From Candidatus Melainabacteria bacterium GWF2_37_15 (GTDB lineage: Bacteria; Cyanobacteriota; Vampirovibrionia; Gastranaerophilales; UBA9971): a stretch of DNA of 45,911 nucleotides. The notes under the pieces were generated by a model. It did no database searches. It had not been told where the DNA came from and was given only the letters and a program-made list of their open reading frames with translations. Position 1 is the first letter of the stretch. Each line of letters begins with the position of its first letter. The position numbers and the translations under genes are program-made. The stretch covers positions 10,000 to 55,910 of the forward strand of contig MFRL01000057.1 in assembly GCA_001784565.1 (NCBI GenBank), read 5' to 3'. Positions 32,690 to 39,463 of the stretch are shown piece by piece.

Positions 32690-33070
32690 TTGGATAGTTT
32701 ACCGCAAAATGTTATACAGCCCTTAGAACTGTTAATTTATGTGTCTCTGGTCTTACTCCTTATAATAGGAGTTTTTCTCATAAAACTTTTGTTGGACACA
32801 TCGAACCTTGTGAACAGTCTACAGAATTTTATTAAGGTTACCCAGGCTGAATTGGAGCCTGCGATTAAGGAAATTAACGGTACTCTGGCAAATATTAATA
32901 ATATTTCTTCCAATATTAGTAACCAGATTAACAATATTAATACTAATCTGGAAAAAGGAGGGCAGATTCTTTCTGACTCTTCAGAAAGAGCATATAAACG
33001 GCTTAAAATATTTGGTTCAAGTGTAAAGGAAGGGTTACTCTCAGTTATAGACGTTTTATTTAAAAAATAA
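32690..33070 (+). CDS. YtxG-like (DUF948-type) membrane protein
   Basis: A 126-aa protein with an N-terminal membrane helix (about 12-32) followed by a long coiled coil rich in N-x-I/N-x-L repeats (L-A-N-I-N-N-I-S-S-N-I-S). This layout matches DUF948/YtxG proteins, which are encoded next to YtxH in Bacillus. The start is TTG at 32690 with a perfect AGGAGG 6 bases before it. Lies between two ytxH-like genes. Confidence 0.78.
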   Translation: MDSLPQNVIQPLELLIYVSLVLLLIIGVFLIKLLLDTSNLVNSLQNFIKVTQAELEPAIKEINGTLANINNISSNISNQINNINTNLEKGGQILSDSSERAYKRLKIFGSSVKEGLLSVIDVLFKK

Positions 33071-33091
33071 TAAGCACGAAAGGAGTATATT

Positions 33092-33352
33092 ATGTCTGTT
33101 GGAAAGTTTTTATCTGGATTAATAGTGGGCACTGCAGTTGGAGGAGTTATTGGAATTCTTCTGGCCCCGCAATCAGGAGAAGAAACCAGGGAATTCATTT
33201 CTGAAAAATCTGAAGAAATGTATAAAAATACCGAAGATTCCTTAAAGGAATTACAGGGCAAGGCAAATGATGTAATTGAGGATATTCAGAAAAAAGGCGA
33301 TGAGTTGCTGGTTAAAATCCAGGACCTTATCAAAGAGAAAATGGAAGTTTAG
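33092..33352 (+). CDS. Second YtxH-like membrane protein
   Basis: An 86-aa protein with a glycine-rich membrane helix (L-I-V-G-T-A-V-G-G-V-I-G-I-L-L-A-P-Q-S-G-E-E-T-R) and a long amphipathic helix. AAAGGAG precedes the ATG. It closes the cluster and is followed at once by a strong terminator. Two YtxH-like proteins flanking one YtxG-like protein suggest a hetero-complex at the membrane. Confidence 0.85.
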   Translation: MSVGKFLSGLIVGTAVGGVIGILLAPQSGEETREFISEKSEEMYKNTEDSLKELQGKANDVIEDIQKKGDELLVKIQDLIKEKMEV

Positions 33353-33363
33353 AAAGTTAAGAG

Positions 33364-33398
33364 AAAAAAAAGAGAGCTTTAAATCAGCTCTCTTTTTT
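33364..33398 (+). terminator. Terminator of the YtxG/YtxH cluster
   Basis: AAAAAAAGAGAGCT, loop of seven, AGCTCTCTTTTTTT: a 14-bp stem with A and T runs on both sides, so it works in both directions. Confidence 0.9.
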
Positions 33399-33413
33399 TT
33401 TATGATTACAACC

Positions 33414-33980
33414 ATGAAACATAAATTTATAGAAAATGAAATTTGTTATACTGGCAAAGAACTCAGCCCTCACTGGATATACAAAAACCATAATATCCAG
33501 GGTGACGCCATAGTGAGCTTTATTGGGGTATGCGAGGTTAAACTTACCGAAATGGTAGATATTGAAGATGTTCTTGATAATAGCCCAATTTACAGTAAAA
33601 AAATGCTTCATTTCATTGTCGAGCACTTTAATATGAATTTAGTGGAAGGAATTTTAAGGCAGAGACTCCTTGTAACTATTGCTCGGGATATAATATTAGA
33701 AAATAAGGTTAACCCGAATTTACTATGTCGCAAAGGTGATGATTTGTTTTATAATAAAGGTAAGCTGTCAGTTTCAATAGCAGCAAAATCTATTAATTCT
33801 GTATTAATACATTTTGGAATGAATATTGATTCGTCAGATGCACCAGTTGAGGCAGCGGGGTTGAAAACCGAGATGAACCTGCAAAATTTTCGAGAGATCG
33901 CAGAAAAAATAATGATTTCCTATTGCCGTGAATATGATGAAATAATAAACGCATCAGTAAAAGTCAAAGGTATTATATAA
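33414..33980 (+). CDS. DUF366-family protein
   Basis: A 188-aa protein recognised as DUF366 from its opening K-F-I-E-N-E-I-C-Y-T-G-K-E-L-S-P-H-W and N-I-Q-G-D-A-I-V-S-F-I-G. The family is widespread in archaea and anaerobic bacteria and has no assigned function that I know. The ATG at 33414 begins only 15 bases after the terminator hairpin and has no clear ribosome binding site; ATG at 33402 is the alternative. Transcription therefore probably depends on read-through or a promoter inside the previous gene. It lies 1 base before the SPOR gene. Confidence 0.75.
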   Translation: MKHKFIENEICYTGKELSPHWIYKNHNIQGDAIVSFIGVCEVKLTEMVDIEDVLDNSPIYSKKMLHFIVEHFNMNLVEGILRQRLLVTIARDIILENKVNPNLLCRKGDDLFYNKGKLSVSIAAKSINSVLIHFGMNIDSSDAPVEAAGLKTEMNLQNFREIAEKIMISYCREYDEIINASVKVKGII

Positions 33981-33981
33981 A

Positions 33982-34659
33982 ATGAATAAAATAGAAAGAA
34001 GAAGATTAAAGAGAAGTGCAGATTTAAAATTAATAATTTTTACGTTTCTTGGGGCATTTATACTTTTTTTCGCAGCATTTACATATTTTTTACCTATAAT
34101 AACCCCAAAAGTTGAGGTCCCGGCCTTAAGTGAGGAATATGTACTGGATTCTGTTACCAGCCAGGATTTCAAAGGGAGAGTAGACCCACGGCTTCGCTCA
34201 ATTGAGCTTCAGGAAGACGGTACTCCTGTGATAGCAACTGATAATGATGATGAAGAAACAGATTCTGATTCCCTAGTTTCAAATGAACCTGACGATAGTG
34301 TTTCTAACGAGGATTCTTTGAACCAGGATATTGAACAACAAAAACCTGTGGAAGAAAAGCGAGAAATAGTAGCCAATGTGCCACCTCGCCCGAAATCTCT
34401 TGATTTAAGGGAAAAAGTTAAAGTTGCACCGCCAGTTCCGGTTTACCAGGCCAAGGTAGTAGTGGGTGATTTTTATAACCCAAAAGAAGTGAAAATTGCT
34501 TCAGATATACTTATTAGCCTGAATTATGAACCGTTTGTAGTAGAAAGAAATGGAAAATATATTTTACAGATTGCTTCTTTTTCTGATACAACAAAGGCCG
34601 AAGCGCTTGTAAATCAATTAAGAAGCAGAAATTTTGACGCAAAAATTATTTATGATTAA
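33982..34659 (+). CDS. Membrane-anchored SPOR-domain protein
   Basis: A 225-aa protein: a short basic N-terminus, one membrane helix (about 16-40), an acidic disordered linker (D-D-E-E-T-D-S-D-S) and a C-terminal SPOR-like domain from about residue 155 (Y-Q-A-K-V-V-V-G-D-F, then Y-I-L-Q-I-A-S-F-S-D-T-T-K-A-E-A-L-V-N-Q-L-R). SPOR domains bind denuded peptidoglycan at division sites, so a role in septation or wall turnover is likely. Type II orientation in the inner membrane is predicted. It follows the DUF366 gene by 1 base. Confidence 0.8.
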   Translation: MNKIERRRLKRSADLKLIIFTFLGAFILFFAAFTYFLPIITPKVEVPALSEEYVLDSVTSQDFKGRVDPRLRSIELQEDGTPVIATDNDDEETDSDSLVSNEPDDSVSNEDSLNQDIEQQKPVEEKREIVANVPPRPKSLDLREKVKVAPPVPVYQAKVVVGDFYNPKEVKIASDILISLNYEPFVVERNGKYILQIASFSDTTKAEALVNQLRSRNFDAKIIYD

Positions 34660-34674
34660 GGTATAAAATCAAAT

Positions 34675-35826
34675 TTAAACAGTAGGTTCTACTACAGGCT
34701 CTTCAACAACAGTTTCAGTGGCTGCAGGGGTTTCAGGAACCACTTCAGGAACCACTTCGGGAACTGTTTCAGGAACTACTTCAGGAACTTCGGGGGCTGC
34801 TGCTGTAGTATCTGCAGTAGTGCTAGTTGCCGTCTTGTTAGCGAATAAGAATTGTGAATATTTAGCAATTAATTCAGTAAGATCAGGGTCGCCATCTTTT
34901 GTGGATGGGGTCGCAAGAATGCCGCTATTATTGGCTGTGCTTCCGCTTGAAACACCACCGAATAAAAATTGTGAATACTTACTAATTAAATCAGCAACGC
35001 CGGTTTGACCGTCTGCGCTGTCAGCCTGTGTAAGGACACTGCCACTTCCCAGGGCGGTTCTGCTGCCGACTACTCCGGTATTATAACCATTACTTGATAT
35101 TCCGGTATTTACAGTTCCGGTACTTACTCCGGTATTGACTGTTCCGGTCTGCAAAGCTGTAGGGTTACGATATGCGCTGCCTATTTGATAGCCTAATGAT
35201 TCTCCTAATGTACCGGTATAATTAGTAGGCCCTAGTGAAGAGCCTATGGGTGACATATAGTTATTATTTACTGTATTATAAGGCATGGTGGAGTTCATTC
35301 CCATGCTGCTATTCATCGTCATGCTGGGATTCATATACATTCCAGAATTCATAGTCATGGTGGGGCTCATATTCATACCGGTATTCATCCCCATCATGCC
35401 TGTGTTCATGCCCATCATAGGATTAATACCGTTAGTGTAATAAGAATTAGTTTTTGTCCAATCCAGCGGATTGTAACTACTGCTGGATATGGAGTTATAT
35501 GGGTTATAATTCTGTCCTAATGTTACAGAAAGCGGCTGCTGGTAAACAGGGGATCTGTATTTTGATATCATACCGTAAGTATCAGATATAAAAGTGTATA
35601 AAGTGTGGTTAGGTGATAATACACTGCCTGCGTTTGGATAATCATATACTGCAGGGTATGGTGATGATGTTGATGTGGGGAAAATAGATGTTGGCTGCTG
35701 TGATGATCCTGATGAAGTAGCTCCGCTAAACATGCTCATCATTTGGGTCATCATAGTTGAGAAATTATCAGACTGCATGAAATTCATCATTGTCTGGGGG
35801 TTAAAGTTCATGTTTGTTGGCCACAT
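34675..35826 (-). CDS. Met/Asn/Ser/Thr-rich low-complexity protein with twin C-terminal motif
   Basis: A 383-aa protein with no cysteine or signal peptide. The N-terminus is Met-rich (M-M-T-Q-M-M-S-M-F), a central region repeats G-M-N-T-G-M and M-T-M-N-S, followed by T-G-T-V-N-T-G repeats. The stretch L-I-S-K-Y-S-Q-F-L-F near residue 282 recurs as L-I-A-K-Y-S-Q-F-L-F about 37 residues later, each preceded by an Asp-containing loop. The tail is P-E-V-V-P-E repeats. GGAG supports the start. Structural or adhesive roles are possible; no family recognised. It converges with the SPOR gene. Confidence 0.72.
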   Translation of the reverse strand: MWPTNMNFNPQTMMNFMQSDNFSTMMTQMMSMFSGATSSGSSQQPTSIFPTSTSSPYPAVYDYPNAGSVLSPNHTLYTFISDTYGMISKYRSPVYQQPLSVTLGQNYNPYNSISSSSYNPLDWTKTNSYYTNGINPMMGMNTGMMGMNTGMNMSPTMTMNSGMYMNPSMTMNSSMGMNSTMPYNTVNNNYMSPIGSSLGPTNYTGTLGESLGYQIGSAYRNPTALQTGTVNTGVSTGTVNTGISSNGYNTGVVGSRTALGSGSVLTQADSADGQTGVADLISKYSQFLFGGVSSGSTANNSGILATPSTKDGDPDLTELIAKYSQFLFANKTATSTTADTTAAAPEVPEVVPETVPEVVPEVVPETPAATETVVEEPVVEPTV

Positions 35827-35891
35827 ATCTCTATTCTCCTAATTACTCATGATAATTACTGTCTAAATACTTTCAACATACAAAATATATA

Positions 35892-35927
35892 CTTACTTAT
35901 ATAAAACCCCCTCTTAATAAAAAATTG
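35892..35927 (-). promoter_or_regulatory. Upstream element shared with the HD-domain gene, copy 2
   Basis: Thirty-six bases, 31 identical to 29266-29301, lying 66 bases upstream of the ATG at 35826 in the same orientation. The rest of 35827-36023 is AT-rich promoter DNA and holds a hairpin TTGCTC-TTTT-GGAGCAA at about 35925-35941. Confidence 0.5.
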
Positions 35928-36023
35928 CTCTTTTGGAGCAAATTTCTTTATACTTTTTTAACAATTTCGTTACATTACTACATTTTTTATAATTTAAATG
36001 TTTTTATATAATTAAGGTGACCT

Positions 36024-36212
36024 ATGAAAGATAAAAATAAAAGTAACGTTGAATACTTAGATTTCAAGTCCTTGTCCAAAGAAAAAGAGAACAGGGCTTC
36101 ATCTGGTATTGCGCATAATTCAAATCCGCATCATTCAAATCCAATTATGGACAGACTGTTTAAGTTTGTCCATAATAAACTAACCAAGTTTGAGCCAAAA
36201 GATTTATTTTAA
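36024..36212 (+). CDS. Small hypothetical protein, 62 aa
   Basis: Hydrophilic 62-aa protein (M-K-D-K-N-K-S-N-V-E-Y-L-D-F-K-S-L-S-K-E) with an H-N-S-N-P-H-H-S-N-P stretch and a basic C-terminal helix. AAGGTGA 5 bases before ATG is a good ribosome binding site. No homology recognised. The 140-base gap after it contains AGTTGCAA and TTGCAACT at its two ends, a possible long-range inverted repeat, and no gene. Confidence 0.6.
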   Translation: MKDKNKSNVEYLDFKSLSKEKENRASSGIAHNSNPHHSNPIMDRLFKFVHNKLTKFEPKDLF

Positions 36213-36352
36213 TACTATAGTTGCAAAGCCTGATTTCCTGCGGCGTTGGAGTCATTAATTTTATCTATTTTGACGCCAAGGCAAATTTTCATTCAAAAAT
36301 AATAATTGAGTACCTACGCCACTTTTAAAAGTTATATATTGCAACTGTAATT

Positions 36353-36766
36353 TTAAGCTGCTTTATAGAAATCCCTGATTTCTCCCGGAAGCATTAAAGC
36401 TATATCGTTACTTTCGCCCTGGCTAATATGTTCTTTCAGGACGTGAAACACAGCTTTTGTAATAGCTTCGGCATTAATAGGCAGGCCTTCTCTTTTTATT
36501 TCATTATCCACAAGGCTCATAAGTTCGATCAGATGTCTGTATTTCAGCCTTCTGCCTGACAGCCTGTAGAAGTTTGCTGCCCACACCCTGTTATTCCACA
36601 TTCTTTTTAAATCAGGGGAAAGCTGTGCTGCCACATCAGATTGCTCCTCTTCCGTAAGTCTGTAGCTTAGCAGGCTAAAAACTATTTGAACGCCGCGTTC
36701 AGCAGCCTGTTGGTCTTGAATATTTGCATGTTCCATCACATGTTTGATAAATGTTAGCTTATCCAT
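36353..36766 (-). CDS. DUF2267-type protein
   Basis: A 137-aa all-helical protein. Q-A-A-E-R-G-V-Q-I-V-F-S-L-L-S-Y-R-L-T-E-E-E-Q-S-D-V-A-A-Q-L-S matches the first repeat of DUF2267 and A-I-T-K-A-V-F-H-V-L-K-E-H-I-S-Q-G-E-S-N-D-I-A-L-M-L-P the second, so two copies of the helical unit are present. Function unknown. GGGG upstream of ATG supports the start. It lies downstream of lipA on the same strand, separated by 82 bases with a small TTTACTA/TAGTAAA hairpin. Confidence 0.8.
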   Translation of the reverse strand: MDKLTFIKHVMEHANIQDQQAAERGVQIVFSLLSYRLTEEEQSDVAAQLSPDLKRMWNNRVWAANFYRLSGRRLKYRHLIELMSLVDNEIKREGLPINAEAITKAVFHVLKEHISQGESNDIALMLPGEIRDFYKAA

Positions 36767-36848
36767 AATGTATATTCCCCACTAAAATTTACTACCTTTC
36801 AGTATAGTAAACCGAGCCCTATACCTTCATTCTCTAAAAGTGGAATAT

Positions 36849-37694
36849 TTATACAAGATGTTTTATAATTTCCCCCGCCCTGTAGGAACTCCTCACCAGC
36901 GGCGCGGAAACAGGATGTTTTATGCCGATTTTTAACGCCTCAGCTTTAAAGCTCTCAAATTCCTCGGGCGTATAGTATTTTTCCACCGCAAGATTAGACT
37001 TTGTCGGCTGAATATACTGCCCTATAGTTACAATATCGCACCCCGCATCTTTTAAATCCTGCAATAGCTCAATTATTTCTTCCCACGTCTCCCCAAGCCC
37101 CACCATAAGTCCGGATTTAGTAGGGATATTAATATATTTCAGAAACTTCAGCGATCTTTGATAATCAGCCTGCGGCCTCGCAACACTGTACAGCCGCTTT
37201 ACTGTTTCAATATTATGGTTAAACACATCCGGCTCGGCTTCAAGTATTGTGTCTATGGCCTTTTTATCACCTTTAAAGTCAGGTGTGAGCACTTCAACTT
37301 TTACATCGTGATTTAATTTTTTTATTTCTCTTATAGTCAGAGCAAAATGCTCTGCCCCGCCGTCTTTCAGATCATCTCTTGTAACTGAGGTTATTACAGC
37401 GTATCTGATCCCGAGTTCCTTTATCGCTTTTGCCACTAAAAACGGTTCTTCCGGGTTTACCAGTTCGGGTTTTGAACTATTTACACTGCAAAACTTACAG
37501 TTTCTTGTGCAGGTGTTGCCGAGTATCATAAATGTAGCGGTGTTATTAGCGTAACATTCGCCTTTGTTTGGGCATCTTGCACCGTCACATACTGTATTTA
37601 GCCCGCTTTCCCTGAGTATTTTTCGGACGAGCCTTGTTTTTTCGGTATTGATTATATCTTTTTTAAGCCAATGCGGTAATCTTTGTCTTTGCAT
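36849..37694 (-). CDS. lipA: Lipoyl synthase
   Basis: Radical-SAM enzyme that inserts two sulfurs into octanoyl groups on E2 or GcvH proteins. Both iron-sulfur cluster sites are complete: auxiliary C36-x4-C41-x5-C47 and radical-SAM C62-x3-C66-x2-C69. M-I-L-G-N-T-C-T-R-N-C-K-F-C is diagnostic, as are the C-terminal S-A-P-L-V-R-S-S-Y-R-A and G-L-G-E-T. At 281 aa the length is normal. No lipB or lplA is adjacent in this window. Confidence 0.96.
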   Translation of the reverse strand: MQRQRLPHWLKKDIINTEKTRLVRKILRESGLNTVCDGARCPNKGECYANNTATFMILGNTCTRNCKFCSVNSSKPELVNPEEPFLVAKAIKELGIRYAVITSVTRDDLKDGGAEHFALTIREIKKLNHDVKVEVLTPDFKGDKKAIDTILEAEPDVFNHNIETVKRLYSVARPQADYQRSLKFLKYINIPTKSGLMVGLGETWEEIIELLQDLKDAGCDIVTIGQYIQPTKSNLAVEKYYTPEEFESFKAEALKIGIKHPVSAPLVRSSYRAGEIIKHLV

Positions 37695-37784
37695 AATTTT
37701 ATTTATTTGTCCTGCTTGAACATTTTTCTTTAAATGATATTATAACCCTAAATAAGGAAAAACGAAGACAGCGAGGACAGATAA

Positions 37785-38054
37785 ATGCCAATAAATTTAG
37801 CCAATAAAAGCCAGATTATAGAAGAAAACAAACGTGGCGAAAAGGATACCGGCTCACCAGAAGTGCAGGTTGCGATGTTATCACAGAAAATAACTGAGCT
37901 TACCGAGCATTTAAAAATTAACAAAAAAGATTTCCAGGGCCGCCGTGGACTTTTAATGATGGTTGGAAAAAGAAAAAGACTTTTAGAGTATCTTAAGAAA
38001 AAAGATGTTGAAAGATACAGAACTTTAATCGACAAACTCGGTTTACGTAAGTAA
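37785..38054 (+). CDS. rpsO: 30S ribosomal protein S15
   Basis: Primary 16S rRNA-binding protein, 89 aa, standard length. [25 protein letters not shown][21 protein letters not shown] and L-G-L-R-K are conserved. GAGGA lies before the ATG. The gene has its own terminator at 38081 and no pnp beside it. Confidence 0.97.
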   Translation: MPINLANKSQIIEENKRGEKDTGSPEVQVAMLSQKITELTEHLKINKKDFQGRRGLLMMVGKRKRLLEYLKKKDVERYRTLIDKLGLRK

Positions 38055-38080
38055 AAAGTTATAAACATTTTCAAAAAGTG

Positions 38081-38113
38081 AAACAGGCAGGACGTTTTAA
38101 GTCCTGCCTGTTT
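38081..38113. terminator. Bidirectional terminator between rpsO and a small gene
   Basis: AAACAGGCAGGAC, loop GTTTTAA, GTCCTGCCTGTTT: a perfect 13-bp stem serving rpsO on the plus strand and, 14 bases past its stop, the small gene at 38128 on the minus strand. Confidence 0.88.
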
Positions 38114-38127
38114 CTATATGGTATATG

Positions 38128-38295
38128 TTAATTATTACCTGACAGCTTTAGAAGATTTTTTTTCCAGATTGCCAGGTAACTTGATTCCTCATCCGATGAG
38201 CATTGTGTGGAGGTTTTAGCCTGTGAGAGAAGTTTTCTTATTTCTTCCGAGATGGTTTCTTTTTCATTATTAAAGTTAAAATTGCTTTCAAACAT
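38128..38295 (-). CDS. Small protein, 55 aa
   Basis: Open frame from ATG at 38295 to TAA at 38128, 55 residues, charged and helical at the start (N-E-K-E-T-I-S-E-E-I-R-K-L-L-S-Q-A) with a Ser/Glu-rich middle and W-K-K-N-L-L-K-L. It is too short for usual ORF lists. GGGAG lies 12 bases upstream, a little far, and the shared terminator sits just past the stop. Function unknown; moderate confidence only. Confidence 0.5.
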   Translation of the reverse strand: MFESNFNFNNEKETISEEIRKLLSQAKTSTQCSSDEESSYLAIWKKNLLKLSGNN

Positions 38296-38417
38296 TTAAT
38301 CCAAACTCCCTAACGACGCTGTACAATATAATGATCGAATGTTTTTGGGAAAAGTTTAAGGAATTTAGGTTATAAGAATAAAATTGAAATAAATGTTAAC
38401 AATTTAGATTAATTTTT

Positions 38418-38444
38418 GTAGGGTGCGCTATTGCGCACCAGCGT
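38418..38444. repeat. 27-bp extragenic palindrome, copy 1
   Basis: GTAGGGTGCGCTATT followed by GCGCACCAGCGT. The core GGTGCGC/GCGCACC is a 7-bp inverted repeat. It is identical over 27 bases to 39076-39102. The gap 38296-38520 holds this, the next hairpin and no gene. Confidence 0.85.
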
Positions 38445-38463
38445 AAATGTCTCAAAAAGCAGT

Positions 38464-38484
38464 AGGAGCGGCGCAGCCGCTCCT
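38464..38484. repeat. GC-rich 9-bp hairpin with 3-base loop
   Basis: AGGAGCGGC, loop GCA, GCCGCTCCT. It stands out in AT-rich DNA and has the same tight-loop style as the hairpins at 1538-1603. Confidence 0.75.
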
Positions 38485-38520
38485 GTAAACAAAAAATGAA
38501 AATTTTTAATAAGCAATTAA

Positions 38521-38766
38521 TTAACTAAATAAATCTACATTTTTGCCTTCATTTTCGGCTCTTAAGTATTTTCCTGCCACTTTTTCAGCTGACAAATATA
38601 GTCTTTTATATTTTCCATTAGTTAAATTTACATTAGTCATAGTCTCTCTGTTATTGCTATGATCTTGAATGTTTGCTACCTGATGAGTGGGAATGAAATA
38701 ACCTTTTTCAACTTGTAAAAGGCCTTTACCAAAAGCTACTGAGCTGTGTGAAATTCCATTTAACAT
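38521..38766 (-). CDS. Small protein with V-A-F-G-K-G motif, 81 aa
   Basis: Unknown 81-aa protein starting M-L-N-G-I-S-H-S-S-V-A-F-G-K-G-L-L-Q-V. Nine of the twelve residues V-A-F-G-K-G-x-L-x-V-x-x align with the protein at 31444, while the remainder differs. It is hydrophilic and beta/turn-rich. AAGGAG precedes the ATG. A T-tract CAG sequence (38802-38828) and a 28-base palindrome (38824-38851) lie upstream. Flanked by repeats on both sides. Confidence 0.72.
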   Translation of the reverse strand: MLNGISHSSVAFGKGLLQVEKGYFIPTHQVANIQDHSNNRETMTNVNLTNGKYKRLYLSAEKVAGKYLRAENEGKNVDLFS

Positions 38767-38801
38767 TTTTAGTACTCCTTGTTTAAATTAAATAAATTAC
38801 A

Positions 38802-38828
38802 TTTATACAAAACCTGAAAAAATAAAAA
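38802..38828 (-). promoter_or_regulatory. Shared T-tract element, partial copy D
   Basis: Minus strand TTTTTATTTTTTCAGG then TTTTGTATAAA. It keeps the T-tract and CAG but not the ACTTA part. TGTATAAA could be the -10 box for the gene at 38521. Confidence 0.35.
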
Positions 38829-38851
38829 TTTCCTAAATTTAGGAAATTTTT
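38824..38851. repeat. 28-base perfect AT palindrome
   Basis: Perfect dyad centred at 38837.5, AAAAATTTCCTAAA and its complement. Upstream of the gene at 38521 it could be an operator for a dimeric regulator, or a weak terminator hairpin. Confidence 0.55.
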
Positions 38852-38869
38852 AAGTAATGTTAAGTATGC

Positions 38870-38893
38870 GTAGGGTGCGCACCGCGCACCGGC
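38870..38893. repeat. Extragenic palindrome, copy 2
   Basis: GTAGGGTGCGC, loop ACC, GCGCACCGGC. It shares TATGCGTAGGGTGCGC with copy 3 at 39071 but has a different loop from copies 1 and 3. Confidence 0.75.
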
Positions 38894-38910
38894 ATCAATG
38901 CCACAACACC

Positions 38911-39060
38911 GTCATTGCGAGGCATCAGAGCCAGCATGTAAGCTATAGTATAGTTCCGAAGCAATCTTCCATGTATTGTTTAAGCTTGCATCCCAGCATG
39001 GAAGATTGCTTCGCAAGATAATTATTTGTTTATACCCCAGCATCCACGGCTCGCAATGAC
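38911..39060. mobile_element. MITE-like inverted-repeat element
   Basis: Ends are GTCATTGCGA and TCGCAATGAC, terminal inverted repeats over 150 bases. Inside, a 16-bp inverted pair CGAAGCAATCTTCCAT (38957-38972) and its complement (38998-39013) form a second stem. The terms GTCATTGCGAG, GAAGCAATCT and CTCGCAATGAC belong to a non-coding element style I recall from many unrelated bacteria. No transposase is encoded here, so movement would need one elsewhere. Confidence 0.75.
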
Positions 39061-39075
39061 GCTATTGCAGTATGC

Positions 39076-39102
39076 GTAGGGTGCGCTATTGCGCACCAGC
39101 GT
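39076..39102. repeat. 27-bp extragenic palindrome, copy 3
   Basis: Same 27 bases as copy 1 at 38418-38444, in the same orientation. It lies 15 bases after the MITE-like element. Confidence 0.85.
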
Positions 39103-39126
39103 GTAAGTGTTACATTAATGCAAAAG

Positions 39127-39156
39127 AAGTAAGGCGTTTTGCGGCACGCCTTACTT
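39127..39156. repeat. Hairpin with 10-bp stem
   Basis: AAGTAAGGCG, loop TTTTGCGGCA, CGCCTTACTT. The following 39157-39463 has no convincing gene; it contains a second hairpin at 39394-39418. Confidence 0.65.
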
Positions 39157-39393
39157 ATTATTTGCTCCTTGATTATTATTTAGTTTTTATTTCACCACAA
39201 AACATCGGGTTATTGCCCGGAGTTATTGTTGTTTGTTTAAGTTAGTTGACCCCGGGCTCTATCCTTTGCCTTGAGGTCAGGAATAATAGCTATTCACCTG
39301 TTTAAGAAAATCAAAAGTGAGGTAAGTCCCACCGACCCCAAATCCAACTCTCTTAGATATAATGATATCATATCGTGGATATGTTTTCAAGTG

Positions 39394-39418
39394 TTTTTAA
39401 GGAAAACTTCCTTAAAAA
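39394..39418. terminator. AT-rich hairpin downstream of the vapC remnant
   Basis: TTTTTAAGGAA, loop AAC, TTCCTTAAAAA: 11-bp stem 46 bases past the toxin stop. It may terminate the minus-strand toxin-antitoxin/aroF transcripts, though no extended T-run follows. Confidence 0.45.
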
Positions 39419-39463
39419 AGGAAAATTTTATCTATTCTTACAACTCTCGCCACAGCACCGGGG

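Noticed and set aside
34718-35008. Gly/Ser/Thr-rich plus-strand frame
   Set aside because: Antisense of the P-E-V-V repeat tail of the Met-rich gene.
36213-36352. Possible structured RNA between two small genes
   Set aside because: Only an 8-base inverted pair at the ends and a weak GGCGT/ACGCC pair are visible; no known RNA fold or promoter could be supported.
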